DNA from: Chelydra serpentina
Taxonomy: Eukaryota; Chordata; Testudines; Chelydridae
Length of the DNA: 64,000 bases
Assembly (NCBI GenBank): GCA_037349315.1
Contig: JBAIAC010000033.1
Span: 17,564,001-17,628,000 of the forward strand
Direction of reading: 5' to 3'
Below, piece after piece: positions 46,440 to 58,986 of this stretch (positions within the stretch are counted from its first letter, which is position 1; every line of letters starts with the position of its first letter). Below the pieces are notes generated by a model. The model did not search any database and had not been told where the DNA came from. It saw nothing but the letters and a program-made list of their open reading frames with translations. The position numbers were made by a program, and so were the translations under genes.

Positions 46440-49299
46440 TAAGTAAACAATATTTGTTTTGAAGCTCTTTAGTATCAAGTTTAAGGCTGATGCAAATAGT
46501 AGCTGGTTTATATTATTTTCAACCTTAATAGTTTCAAAAGCCCAGAAGTCCTTGGAAATGTAGGCATTCTGAAAATGAATTCCTCCAGCACCAAATTCTA
46601 CTCTGCTACACAATGGAGTTGCTCCAGAACTTTACTAGTGTAACTGAGAGCAGAATTTGGCGCGATAGCTGTATTGTTTTCCTGCCCATTACAATATTAA
46701 ATTCCTTTCCTTCCACAAAACTGTAATTTTAATAAAGGCTATAGTTTAAGATTAACATTTCAATCTAGTAGAATAGTAACTGAAAGGATAACATTAAAAC
46801 TATTGGAGAATCCAGAGAGTGAACAATCTGAGTGCTATTGTTCTAATGTTTGTTTGTCCACTCTGACTTTTGGTATTTGTATTTTGTTAATAAATAACAA
46901 AATATAAATTTAAGCCTTGAAAACATCAGACCTAGGCTAGTGCGCTCTTCTTGATTTGTAGTTGCAGACCAAATTCTTCCTTGTTCTACCCGTGCAACTC
47001 TGTTGATTTCAGTTTAGTGTCACTGGTATAAAGAGGTGAATTTGGCTCACTTTCTTTCCATTGAAGACTTGTGCCATAATTTCACAGTGCATTCCGGAGT
47101 AAACAGACAAACTCATGTTTGAATTTAAATTATTTAATCTTTGACTGCTTGAATCGAAAACCATTGTGTGAAATCCTGGCCTCATTGAACTCAATGGGAG
47201 CTTTGTCACAGACCTCCATAGGGCCAGGACTTCACCCATTGTATCTAATATTTTAAGTACTGTTTGTGTAAATATACACACTTTATTTTATTTTTTGTAG
47301 TTTGAGCTCATGAAGTAAAATAAACAATTTTAAACATTTTTTTATGCATAGTACTTTTATTTGTACTTTATTTGTCAAACACCTTTTCATATTTAAGGTC
47401 TGTTCATTTATAATGACACTAAATTGTAAAATACTGTTAACAATTTTGATCTATATGAATAGATTTAACACTAGTGAAGTAGTTACTGCACAATAGTAGA
47501 CCCAATGTCATTCTGAATGTTAATAACCTTTTCACAATACCTGATAATGAAACATCATTTAAATCCAGAGCAATAACAAGGTACAATAGCACATTCATAT
47601 CTAAATCAATGAATTTGCTTACATCCACTCTGCAAATTTTGAAAAGTGTTTTCATTATTTGCAGATCTTGTGGGGATGAAGGAAACCACGGGAGAAGAAT
47701 ATGGGCCCGATCCTGCAAATACCCTTACAAGTAGCCCCATATATACCAACAGCTGGTTTGAGTAATGTTTTGGAAGATCGGGGCCCAGATTAATGGTCCA
47801 ATCCTCTAGTAGGTACATAGCAATAAGAATAATGACCTCAGGATCAAGCCCACTATTATCAAAGCACATAGGGACAAGGCTAATTCAAAATATTTATGGA
47901 AAATAAATTTACAAGTTTCTTTACAAATAACAGAACAGAACTCTCTTCATTCGACAATATTACTTTTGTCATGTTTCTAAATTCCAGGCCACAAACTCTC
48001 AAATAAATAAGGTATTAAAGGAATCATTGCCATTCATTTTACAGTTATCTACATGGTTTCATATAATCCTTTTTTAATTTGATAGCAAAATTCAAATATA
48101 ATGTATTCATTCTGTTACTGAGGACAGATTTATTTATTAGAGAATAATAATTATCATTAAATGGAAAATTAGAACTAAGATACCTCTAGAAAAGTAAAGT
48201 CTGTTTCCTTTTTTTTGTGTGCAGAGTGAACTGAAAGAGAATTAGTATGTAGTTTGTTCTCAAAGAAAATGAAGGTGCCATGATTTTTACAAGTTTTTGT
48301 ACCAATGTAAAATATGTGGCCAGCAAAATACTGTATTTTAAGGTATCAGGCATATCAAGGCATGTTATTGACAGAAAGATCCAAATCAGTAAATGATCAA
48401 GTTAAAGGAGACACAATCAGGGCAAAATGTTCTCCTTTTGTTTTCTAAATCTGTATTCATGGAGGCATCTTAATCTAGAATGGAGGTACTACGATCCAGG
48501 GGAGCAGGCATGGTAATCAAGAACTTCTCAGTTCTAATCCTGGGTCTGCAACTGAAGTGCTAAGTGGCCTAATGAACTAAATGGCAAAACTCTCAGTGAC
48601 TCCAATAGGGCCAAGAATTCATCATGTGTTTCTGTTTTCCCATCTGTTAAATGTGACTACTAGTACTTACTTACTTTCCTCATGTGAAAATATATTAGTT
48701 AGTATTTGTAAAGTGCTAAGTAACATTAATAGTACATGTAAGAGGTCCAGAAAGGGAGATGGGATTTAAACGGCCTTTGTCTTCTATAATGTGCTCATTT
48801 ATATACATTGTTTCAATTTTTAAGTTGGCTTTTATAATATTAATACCATGTGGTTTTTAGAACTATTCTCTTTTCTACTTTAATTAGGTTGTCAGATTTT
48901 TGTTATCCAGTTTTTAAGAAAGTTGAATAAAAGTTTATTTCTTGTATGTTATAGTGAGAAAAAAATAGTCTAATCATATAACATATGTGGAACTAACAAA
49001 CCAGTAGCATTTGAACTCTCATCCTTCAGTTGTAAACTCAGGTACCTGTCCAATCCACTGGCTGACACAGTGACATCAACATGTTCCTATTACATTTTTA
49101 ATGCCCGCAAAGAAAGATATTAAAACATTTTATAGGGATTACAGGGGTAAACAATTACATTCTATACTTTCCAAACAAGCCTCTATTTGTAAAATGTCAT
49201 GAAAAATTAGATTTAATATTTTGTACCTAAAGCAAGAAGAAAAAAGATTAATTTCCCCACTTTTAGCTGTCCGTTTCTCCAGAGTACTCTATCAAAAAC
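46440..49299. other. AT-rich intergenic stretch without recognisable genes
   Basis: Only short frames without domains. A degenerate copy of the GCAGAATTTGG palindromic repeat lies near 46585-46662, and a CCATTGAGTTCAATGG-like fragment near 47180-47240. Confidence 0.55.
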
Positions 49300-50776
49300 T
49301 AGGGCTGTCGATTAATCGCAGTTAACTCACGCGATTAACTCAAAAAAATAATTGCAATTTAAAAAATTAATTGCGATTAATCTCAGTTTTAATCACACTG
49401 TTAAACAATATAATTCCAATTGAAATGTATTAAGTATTTGTGGATGTTTTTCTACATTTTCAAATATATTGATTTCAATTACAACACAGAATACAAAGTT
49501 TAGAGTGCTCACTTTATATTATTTATTATAAATATTTTCACTGTAAAAATGATAAAAGAAATAGTATTTTTCAGTTCACCTCATTCAAGTACTGTAGTGC
49601 AATCTCTTTTTTGTGAAAGTGCAACTTACAAATGGAGATTTTTTTTGTTACAAAACTCTACTCAAAAACAAAACAATGTAAAACTTTGGAGCCTGCAAGT
49701 CCACTCAGTCCTACTTTTTGTTCAGCCAATCACTAAGATAAACTTTTGTAGCCGGCATTTCAAGATATTTACATACCAGATATGCTAAACCTTGGTATGC
49801 CCCTTCATGCTTCAACCACCATTCCAGAGGACATGCTTCCATGCTGATGACACTTGATAAAAAAAATGCATTAATTACATTTGTGACTGAACTCCTCAGG
49901 GGAGAATTGTATGTCTCCTGCTCTGTTTTACCTGCATTCTGCCGTATATTTCATGTTGTATAGGTTGATGACCTAGCAGACTGTTTGTTTTAAGAACACT
50001 TTCACTGCAGATTTGACAAAACACAAAGAAGGTACCAATGTGAGATTTCTAAAGATAGCTACAGCATTCGATCCAAAGTTTAAGAATCTGAAATGCCTTC
50101 CAAAATCTGAGAGGGACAAGGTGTGGCGCATGCTTTCAGAAGTCTTAAAAGAGCAACACTCCAATGTGGAAACTACAGAACCTGAACTACCATTCCAGAG
50201 GACATGTGTCTATGCTGATTCCCTATCTGGAATGGTGGTTGAAGCATGAAGGGACATATGAATCTTTAGTGCATCTGGCATGTAAAAACCTTGCAAAACC
50301 GTCTACAACAGTGCCGTGCGAACGCCTTTTCTCGCTTTCAGGTGACATTGTAAACAAGAAGCAAATTAGCTACTGCAAATGTAAACAAACTTGTTTGTCT
50401 GAGTGATTGGCTGAATAAGAAGGAGGACTGAGTGGACTTGTAGGCTGTAAAGTTTCACATTGTTTTGGTTTTGAATGCAGGTCTTTTTGTACATAATTCT
50501 ACATTTGTAAGTTCAACTTTTGTGATAAAGAGACTGCACTACAGTGCTTGTAATGGGGGAATTGAAAAATACCATTTATTTTGTTTTTTACAGTGAAAAT
50601 ATTTGTAACCAAAAATAAATATAAAGTGAGCACTGTACACTTTGTATTCTGTGTTGTAATTGAAATCAATATATTTGAAAATGTAGAAAACATCCAAAAA
50701 TATTTAAATAAATGGTGTTCTATTATTAACAGTGTGATTAATCACAATTACTTTTTTAAATAGTTTGATAGCCCGA
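49300..50776 (+). mobile_element. hAT transposon with very long inverted ends
   Basis: It starts TAGGGCTGTCGATTAATCGC and ends with the decayed inverse GATAGCCCGA. The inverted similarity extends about 400-450 bases inward: 49300-49750 against 50350-50776, including CAAGTCCACTCAGTCCT versus AGGACTGAGTGGACTTG. The flanks TCAAAAAC (49292-49299) and TTAAAAAT (50777-50784) match at 6 of 8, consistent with an aged hAT target duplication. It retains a transposase C-terminal relic at 50013-50406. Confidence 0.82.
50013..50406 (+). pseudogene. hAT transposase C-terminal relic (dimerisation region)
   Basis: One frame gives FLKIATAFDPKFKNLKCL, matching the 'LDPRFK' block of hAT/ZBED-type transposases, and SERDKVWRMLSEVLKEQ. 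After a frameshift near 50230 the second frame gives WWLKHEGTYESLVHLACKNL and STTVPCERLFSLSGDIVNKK, the hAT dimerisation motif (PCERLFS.SG). The zinc finger and RNase H-like catalytic core are missing, deleted between about 49860 and 50013. Not functional. Confidence 0.82.
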
Positions 50777-51779
50777 TTAAAAATGCTTTTGTTCATGCAA
50801 TGTGAGGGTCACTACGCCTGTGCAGAAGCCCAAAGAGAATAAAGCCACTCCGATGAGAACTGTTACAATTTGTTTTCTGCAGAGTCTTTGTAATAACTTA
50901 TCTATTCTCTACCAAGACTGTCAATACATTAATGTTCTGTTTAGGCAGCTCTCTTAACCTAGGAATCTGAAATAACTTACAAACAATTTACAACTGAACC
51001 AATCTATAGCCAAACCTGAGGTGAACACATCAGCTAATAATTAATGGGACCTGAATTTTGTTGTTGCTTTTCTTCTAGTCATTCCACATGGGTTTCTACA
51101 TCAGGATATCTGCTGTGCCCTAGTAGTGTAAGGTGGAGAATTTAACTAGTTCATTACCACTTCCTCTTCTTTTTTTCTATCCAGCTCTTTGGGCATGACT
51201 TTTCCCAAAGCTCCTGAGTGACATAGGCACACAAATCCCAGTGGAAGTCAATAGGATTCATGCTCTGAAGTCACTTAGGCTCTTTTGAAAATCGCATCCT
51301 GTTTCTATAAGGCTTCAGTAAAAACATTTTCCTGGGCCTTATATTTAACACAAAGTCAGCATTACCAAACAGATACCTAGTATTGCCTATACACTTAGTT
51401 GACAGAATGATCTAGGGACTGCACTTCATTAAGATATAATACTTAGATAACTTGCCAATGGTTAGAAGGAAGGCACTTTGGAAAAACCTTAGCTAGCTAG
51501 CAGTAGTAAATTAATCTGCTGCCATTTTGATTTTTTAACTCCCTTGTAGCACCATCTTCCCTGGAAGATCTCCTTTTTTCCTTTTCTTCCTGTTCTACTT
51601 GGCACTTGTGAGACCTCAGTCAGAGTACTGTGTTCAAGTCTGGTGCCACAATTCAGAAACAGTGTGGATAAAATTGGAGAGTAACCCAAAGGGGAGCAAC
51701 AAAAAATGATAACCTTTCCCCCCAGGTCAGGTTTAAAAAAAACTCGGCATGTTTAGTCTTGAGAAAAGAAGATGGATGA

Positions 51780-51801
51780 TGGTGGTGGTGGTGGTGGTGG
51801 A
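51780..51801. repeat. TGG microsatellite within the CR1
   Basis: About seven GGT/TGG units, expanded within CR1 sequence after GAAGATGGATGA. Confidence 0.9.
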
Positions 51802-52040
51802 AGGGGGACCTAATAACAGTTCTCAAATATGTTTAAGGCTGTAATAAAGAGGATGATGTTTTCCATGTCCACCGAAGGTAGGACAAGAAGTTATGGGCTT
51901 AAAGAAGCTTTAGGTTAGTTAAACTTTCTACCTAACAGAGTAGTTAAACTCTGGAATAGGCTTCCAAAGGAAGTTATATAATCCCCATCAATGGTTTTTA
52001 AGAGCAGGTTGGACAAACACCTGTCAGGGATGGTCTAGGA

Positions 52041-52676
52041 TGGGATGAGCAAACCTTTTGGCCCGAGGGCCACATCTGGCTATGGAAATTGTATGGTGGG
52101 CCATGAATGCTCACAAAATTGGGGGTTAGGGTGTGAGAGACTCCGGCTGGGGGTACGGGCTCTGGAGATGAGGGTTTGGGATACAGGAGAGTGCTCCGGT
52201 CTGAGACACCAAGGGGTTTGGAAGGCAGGAGGGGTATCAGGGCTGGGGCAGGGGGTTGGTGCAGAGGAGGGGGTCAGGGGTGCAGGCTCCGGGCGGCGCT
52301 TACCTCAAGCAGCTCCCAGAAGCAGCAGCATGTCCCCGCTCCGGCTCCTACTCGGAGGCATGGCCAAGCAGCTCTGCATGCTGCCCCGTCTGCAGGTGCT
52401 GCGCCTGCAGCTCCCATTGGCCATGACTCCCGGCCAATGGGAGCTGCGGGTGCGGCGCTTGGGGCAGGGGCAACATGCGGAGCCCCTTGGCTGCCCTTAC
52501 ATATAGGAGCCGGAGTGGGGACATGCTGCTGCTTCCAGGAGCTGCATGGAGCTCCCCGACTGAAGTGCCGGAGCGGGGCAAGCCCCGGACTCTGCTCCCC
52601 GACGGGTGCTCAAGGCTCAGATTAAAATTTCGGAAGGGCCGGATTTGGCCCCCAGGCTGTAGTTTGCCCACCCCTG
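52041..52676. mobile_element. Non-autonomous hAT transposon inside the CR1
   Basis: GAGCAAACCTTTTGGCCCGAGGG at the left and CCCAGGCTGTAGTTTGCCCACCCCTG at the right are imperfect inverted ends. An exact 8-bp target duplication GTCTAGGA lies at 52033-52040 and 52677-52684. The interior has inverted copies of GCAGCTCCCATTGGCC / GGCCAATGGGAGCTGC. The open frames are compositional. Confidence 0.88.
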
Positions 52677-52769
52677 GTCTAGGATAACTTGGTCCTGTCT
52701 CAGCATAGGCGGTTGGACTTGAGGACCTCTTGAGGTCCCTTCCAGTTCTACTTTTCAATGATTCTATAA

Positions 52770-54979
52770 GTCCCCAAAATATGCAGCTTCTCTGCTTGAT
52801 CATTATTCACAACTGAAACTGTTGAAAACTCTTATTTGTTTCTGTGATTGTCATATTCTTCTTTTAATATTCAGTACTGGATAAATCTTGCTCTTGACAG
52901 AGCTATGAGAGAGCAGTGAACTGTCTGGTGTATTCCCTGCAAAAGGACACCAGCCAGAGAGAGATGTTGTGGACCTCACTTTGCTATTCTAAGTGGCATA
53001 AAACAGGATTTAGATATTTATTTGTTCTAGGCATAGAAGGATGTACTTTGTTTGACCATTTGTGTACAGATTAACTAACCTGGGAGGAAAGGGCTAAATA
53101 AGAAGACTTCTGATTGATTGTTTGGCTTTTATCAAGACATTAATTTTGAGGGCTCCCTTTCATTGGAATACATATGCATAAAAACTGGAATTTCCTTGTC
53201 TAACCAATGTTTCTCATTAAACCACAAAGTATATTTTTATGGCAGTTGCTACTGACCCATTTAACTGATAAGACATCTTTTGAGAAAAAGGACCTTAGGG
53301 TGCTATTCTGTAGGAATGTGCAATGAAAGATGCTTCTGCACCTAGCCACATTTTCAACAGGAAATGTTGCTCTGCATGTAGAACTCCTGTTAACTGACTT
53401 TCACTTATCTGATTTCTGGAAGACCAAAAACTGGTTTTAGACCTGTTCTTAAAGCTAATCTTGATAAAGGGTGTACCTAGTTGTGAAAAATCCCCTTTAC
53501 AGTGCTCTATATATGGCCACTTATTGCTTCAGGATGTTTCCTGACTGACACAGCAAACCTCTGATCAATCAACCCTTGAGCCCCACACCTGCCCTGGAGA
53601 GGATGAATGAAGTCCATTTGTCATCGTCAAGAGTGACCAGCATCCACATCTTGTGCCAACTGTTGTTCTCATTTACACCAGTATAGCCCTACTGAAGTCA
53701 ATGGGAGAGCACCTGTGTATTTGAGAGCAGCATTTGGCCCATTGTCTTGAAAAAAGAGTAATGAGGGTTGTGTGGGATTTGGAAGGGATTCTCCCTCCTG
53801 CTGGGGCCTCTTTAGGAGGAACAACCCAAAATCATACCCTTTAAGACAGAAGTCCATGGCAGCTGTAAGCTGTGGTTAAAGTAGATGGGGTCCTCATTCA
53901 TGATGAGGGTTCCTAGGTGCCATGGTAATGTATGTAATAAATAATAATTGAAATAGGAGGATATGTTTTCATTGCAACAGCTGAGGAGAAAGAAGAACTA
54001 CTCCCTACCCAAGCTGAGAGAGGTGAGAAAGCTCTCCCTCAGGGTTGGGGAATTCTGTGCTCCACCTGTTCCCTCTTCCCTTATCTCCTGGGTGTCGGGC
54101 TCCATACTTTTCAGTCATGATTGGGCATTAATGGTGTGAGGTAAAGACACTTATGGAGCCGCTGTGGCTATGACTCTGGGAATAGAGACCTTGGAAGCCT
54201 ACTGCAGTTGTCTCAAATGCTATCTATTTCTTGATAGCTTTAGAATTTAATATAATCAATAAAAGGTATGTAATCTAATCATTCTTTGATCTTATCTGTT
54301 TAATATACGAGAAGGAAAAACATTGTAGAGGGAAAAATTGTTTCAAACTTCTCATTCTATAGACAGTATATTGGTAAACTGGCTATATCCTCATTACCTT
54401 TAGAGGAATTTAGTAATTGCTATAGATGTATATAGATAGATACAGTTCATACATTTCCAAGTGTTTCTCATACTTTAAATGAACATTAGTAGTGTTCACT
54501 AAAATGTTTTTGATGACAGATAATTAGAGCTGTTATAACAACAGCTGATGATGCTTCTTGTGGGGGGGCCCAGCTCTGCCAAAACAAAACAAAAACCTCT
54601 CAAAGCAAACCCCAAACATATCACGCAAGCTTGCAGGCATGGAGCACTCAGGACTTGCACCGTGTCAAAAGCAGAACAGAATTCTGTTTGAATTGGATGT
54701 TTTTTAAAAAGTAATTACAGTTTCTGCATGCAACATCTCAGCAACTGAAGACAGCACTTGTCTGTATACTTGGAACTTATTTATCAGTTTTGAATAGCAA
54801 CCAGACCCTGGTTCTGCCGTGCAGCTGAACAAATGATCACCAAGAGCAGCAATGCATTAAGAGCAACAAAATGTTTAGTTCAGAGTATGCGTGACTGCAC
54901 CTAGGAGGGGTGGACATTTCTCAGAATTTGACTAGAACAGCAGAAATCTTAAATCTCTGAGATCACTAGTGATCTGTTG
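52770..54979 (-). other. CYP19A1: CYP19A1 3' UTR and downstream sequence
   Basis: The 3' untranslated region must start at 54979 and run leftward. Minus-strand candidates for the poly(A) signal are ATTAAA at 54299-54304 and 54246-54251 and AATAAA at 53017-53022. None can be confirmed by eye. No coding frame of interest lies here. A palindromic repeat copy is near 53663-53745. Confidence 0.5.
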
Positions 54980-55231
54980 TTAGTCATCCTGACACTTGTC
55001 TATGTTTCTTCTTGGCATGAAAAACATCTCCAGTAAGGGCTGACTTTCATTCGGGTGCATGGATAAGTCATTGCTTTTCTGGATGTTGTTAAGGCCTCTT
55101 CCTTTCGGTGTCTGTACTCTGTACCGTCTCAGAAGAGTCACCAGGATTGCCTTCATCATTACCATGGCAATAAACTTTCCTACACAGCCACGAGGGCCAA
55201 ATCCAAATGGCTGAAAGTAGCGAGAAGGAAC
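54980..55231 (-). CDS. CYP19A1: Aromatase (CYP19A1), terminal coding exon
   Basis: Aromatase is the endoplasmic-reticulum P450 that converts androgens to oestrogens. This exon follows the acceptor TTTCACACAG (AG at 55232-55233) and encodes 83 residues plus the stop. It contains the heme-binding loop [11 protein letters not shown], whose Cys is the axial heme ligand, then the L-helix [16 protein letters not shown] and a C-terminal tail ending DKCQDD. Length and order match vertebrate CYP19A1. Compared with the mammalian/avian pattern, the residue after the Cys is Val rather than Ala and the segment before RYFQPF reads VPS rather than VPY. The open frame extends upstream of the acceptor, but those residues are intronic. 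Phase 0 joins it to the exon at 57974-58215. Confidence 0.97.
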   Translation of the reverse strand, partial: VPSRYFQPFGFGPRGCVGKFIAMVMMKAILVTLLRRYRVQTPKGRGLNNIQKSNDLSMHPNESQPLLEMFFMPRRNIDKCQDD

Positions 55232-57973
55232 CTGTGTGAAACAATGAGAAAGGTGCATTGAAAGCACGTAGAACAATTTCCATCATTGAATTGTTAAGAA
55301 TATCATTGAAATCTCTAAGCATTTTATGGGGAAACCTTTAGACCGACTCTTTTTGGAATGAGTATTTTTTCTCTTGCAGACTTCCTGGCCTTAATATCAT
55401 TTTGTTTCTTTTAATCCTTTTCTTTAAAAAAAATTATCAAATAAAAAAAAAGTGTGGAAATAATATTGAAAATTGCAATCTCATTCTCTGACCTCAAAAG
55501 CGAGGCAGCCAAATTCTGCTCATAAATGATGGCCAGTAGATCCCATTGACTACAGTGGTCTTGCACCGGGTGTGAATGAGAGCAGAAGCTGGTGTAGGAA
55601 GCTTGAAATGTGTGTCTGGATTCCAATTATATCATCATATCATCAGTTAACTTATTGATTGGTGTGGGTTGCTGTTCATTTAGAACAATGTGTGTTATAT
55701 GGCAAACAGAATGCACCAAGTCAGATTGTATTGCTTACATTACATTAGTTTTAAATCCGAAGAAAATGTGTCTGCTTTAAAAACTATTTTTAGCAGCAAA
55801 ATGAGTTTAGAAAGCATTCAAGAAATCCACTGAGAGAAATGGCTAGAATGGAAATATTGGGTAAAATTGATTAAATAATCTAGAGCGAATAATTAACTTG
55901 ATAAATTTAGCCACTTTTTCTCATGAATTTTCCACAATGATTAATTATTGGGCTGAAGATTGTGTGCAAAGTTCATTGTTGGTAGTTGACTATCGGCATG
56001 AAAATATTCGCCTTGTTGGTTAGTTTTGATTGGTTGGATAGAGTACATGACACTATTTATTCTCTGACTGGATGACTGTAAATCATAGGCTCTCATTTCT
56101 GGTTTGAATCTTCACATTTGTGAGTTCAACATTAATTTATGGCAAATATCCCCTTATATTTTCTTAATTGTTTCTGCAAAGATCCCCACCAGTAAGCATG
56201 TTTCCTAAAACATTCACTAAAAATTAGCACAAAATGGGTGTCAAAATGAATTCTTTCTGTTCACTTTTTTATTTGAATATTATGTGTGGATGTTTTTTGA
56301 GGTATTAGCCAAGAGCTAATAAAAGGTTTGAATAGGTAACAAAACAGTACCCACACACTGTTGAGTATACAACAGGTGCTACTAAAATTCTGGGAAACAT
56401 TAATACTAATGTTACCTTCAAACCCTTAGCATTTGGCAGGTTACTAGAGCATGGGGGAAGAAGTTTGCATAGTGAGAAAACCCACAAAACCAGGGTAAGG
56501 AGGTTTGTCCTATATGATCAAGATGGGGATTGTAGTGGGGTGGTCACCCGCTCTGGCCTTAAAGGGCTTAAAACAGCCCAGGAGAGGGCTGTGGCTGGGA
56601 GCAAGCAGTTCCCAGGCTGATTGGGGGAAGTAGGCACAGCTGGGGCCACGCCCCAAACAGACCAGAGCTGGCCCTTATAAGAGGGCAGTGGGCCCAGAAC
56701 AGACACACTCCCTCACTCCCGTTGAGAGGGAGGGACCTGGCTGCTGGGAGGATACCAGAGTACCTGAGGTGGAGCAGGGCTGGGGAAAGGACAGAGGAGC
56801 TGGGGAGCTCCGGCCTGGAAACCCGCAGGCTTAGCAGAAGGCCAAAGGGGTACTGTGGTTGCAGGGGGGCAGCCCAAGAGGTAGGCAGAGGCAGCAGGTC
56901 CAAACCCCTCTTTGCCTATGATGATTGGCTTATAGACTGCAGTCTGCCCCAGGGAGCAGGGGCTAGATGGTGACTGGCAGTAGCCAAGACTGAGGCGACA
57001 TGGGGATAGTGGGTGGGGAGACCCTGAGAGTGGGGGTACTGCTGAGGGGGGCAGCACCCAATAATAAGGGGTACTGGGGTCTGGGAGGGACCCGGGGCCA
57101 GCGGCAAGCGGTTCACTGGCCTATAGAGGGTGCTCCGGAGGCTGGAATGCTAATTCCCTAGATGACCAGCAGGAGGTGCCACAGGGGTGAGTTGCTGCAA
57201 GCTTACAGGGATGTACCTGTTGTAGGATAGGAGTGTATCAAGCCCTCCAAGCTTGTATGGCTTTTGGGCCTGCTACCTCTTGAAGTTAAGGAGCTCAAGA
57301 CTTGCTTCAAACCATTAAAGCTTGATAATGCTAAGTGCCTCCCGAGAAGTGCTAAATTGATCTTAAAATTTCATAGTCCATGTCCTTTACCATTGAATAC
57401 ATTGCAGTGTCTTCTGCTTACTTGCCATTAATTTGATCAAAAGTCAAAGGACCAAATAATTTGTGTATTAAGTAATACAACCCCCACCTCTATTTCGATA
57501 CATTTTTACAACTTGAAACAGCTCTTATTGGATAATCTAATTTCTAGCTATGGAAAGCAGCCATTTAACTAATGACAAGCCACAATTCTGAATAGGAGAA
57601 GAAGAAAAGCCCAAGGAAGACCCCTTAATAGTAAAAGGTGATTGCAAATAAGTTTTGCTGTTCATACATTGCTGTTGACATTGGGCCCAATCCTGCAAGG
57701 TGCTGAGGAGTCTAGCCCCGATGGTACTACTTGTGTGCTTAAACTTAAACCTGCACTGAGGCGCTTGCTGGAGTGGTGCCGTATTGCTCAGCATCATGCA
57801 TTATTGAGCCCATTATAATGTGCTATGAAAACTGATGTGCATCCAGGTGCTTACATGGACAGCGAGAAACTGACTTGTGGAAAGGATTTAATCCAAATAA
57901 GAGGAAGACCCATTTTGCATTTTAATTAGAAATAGTACTCTATCCCCTATCAGAAAGAAGACAGGAAACTTAC
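55232..57973 (-). other. CYP19A1: CYP19A1 intron between the last two coding exons
   Basis: Bounded by the donor AAC|GTAAGT (57973 downward) and the acceptor CACAG (55232). It contains a palindromic repeat near 55506-55590 and a probable solo LTR at 56531-57207. Otherwise non-coding. Confidence 0.93.
56531..57207 (+). mobile_element. Probable solo LTR in the aromatase intron
   Basis: It starts TGTAGTGGGGTGG and ends GCTTACA, giving TGTA...TACA termini. GGGAT duplications of 5 bp flank it (56526-56530 and 57208-57212). A TATA-like CTTATAAGAGG lies about 145 bases in, as in LTR promoters. No internal retroviral or Gypsy coding sequence is attached, so it looks like a solo LTR. It lies opposite to the host transcript. 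Confidence 0.72.
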
Positions 57974-58215
57974 GTTCTTCTCGAAATTTTCCAGAGAAAA
58001 CTCATTAGGTTTTGGGAAGAATTCAAGCTTATGCATACGTCCAATGTTCAGAATGATGTTTGTCCCCCTTTTCACAGGATAGCCATCAATTACATCGTCT
58101 TGTAAAGCCTTGCGCATGACCAAATCCACAACTGGCTGGTATCTCATACTCTCATTAATAAAATTCTCCACAACCTTTAAGTTCGACATGTCATTGATCT
58201 GTACGTCTCTGTCAC
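57974..58215 (-). CDS. CYP19A1: Aromatase (CYP19A1), penultimate coding exon
   Basis: The exon is 242 bp, the same as the corresponding human exon. The acceptor ATTCCTCAAG precedes it and the donor GTAAGT follows at 57973. It begins with the last two bases of a split Gly codon (G|GT) continuing GDRDVQIND. It encodes the K-helix with the ExxR motif ([18 protein letters not shown]), the strand [20 protein letters not shown], and [14 protein letters not shown] leading into the meander before the heme loop. The ExxR Glu and Arg stabilise the P450 core around the heme. There is no frameshift or stop. The start Met of the longer open frame (58189) is internal, not a translation start. Confidence 0.97.
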
Positions 58216-58798
58216 CTTGAGGAATAAAGCAGACAAAAGAAGTTGATTTTCCTGTTCTAATTTTACCTGATCGATATGTTTGAAATGTTGCAGTTGATGC
58301 CAGAATGGTTTTGAAAATCCCTCTATTCAGTAAAAATGCTGTCTCCTTTCATGATACCTGGTGACAAGGAGTCTATGGGTTCTTGAGGCTTTGTGTAGCC
58401 TCACATAATACAGAAGCCCACCATACTACTTACCCACGTGGACACTAAGTGACTAATCAAATGATCTGCCCCAAATCCAAATCTTCTCTCACCCATACCG
58501 TCTGGCTCTAACCCTGCTGCCATTGAAGACCATGGCAAAACGGCTTCAGTTCAGTGGAGCAGGATCAGGCCCTTGCATGAAACGGCTTTAACATGCCATA
58601 GATTCTTAAGCTGAAGGGCCAGATTCACTGACGTGGCACAGGCTGTGTGTGTAAATTACACCTCCAGTGCACCAGTAAGGTCCTTTGCTAAAAGATGGGG
58701 ATACATACTCAAGGAAGGCAATTGGCCTTTCCACTGCCTTTCTCTCTTAGGGGTTGCACTAGTGGAGGGAGGGCAGGAAAACAGGCCTAAGACCTGAA

Positions 58799-58986
58799 GG
58801 CTTCTCTACACAGTATGACAATGAGCACTACGGAGGTGTGATTTAAAGCACACTAACATGCTGAGCAGTAATTGGTCGGTGTAGACCCTGTTAGGTCATT
58901 CTAGAAGTTCCCTAGCGGGATTTTAATGTAGTACTATTTCAAGGTTTTCAAACTATGAAACATTGCTGCACCATGTAGACAAGCCC
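58799..58986. mobile_element. Possible Harbinger-like MITE
   Basis: GGCTTCTCTACAC at the left is roughly inverted as ATGTAGACAAGCCC at the right, resembling the outer ends of the other Harbinger MITEs. No clean TWA target duplication remains. Confidence 0.45.

Larger units (their letters stand above)
51595..52769 (+). mobile_element. CR1 LINE 3' fragment interrupted by a hAT
   Basis: Degenerate CR1 text in the sense direction: CACTTGTGAGACCTCAGTCAG and CAAGTCTGGTGCC, then the ORF2 C-terminus (VKLWNRLPKEV-like). The 3' end reads GGTCCCTTCCAGTTCTAC and TCAATGATTCTAT. The hAT at 52041-52676 splits it and the two halves join cleanly. A TGG trinucleotide run lies at about 51780-51801. Confidence 0.8.

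Noticed and set aside
55232..55276. Extra N-terminal residues on the last aromatase exon
   Set aside because: They lie upstream of the CACAG acceptor and break the match to CYP19A1, so they are intronic.
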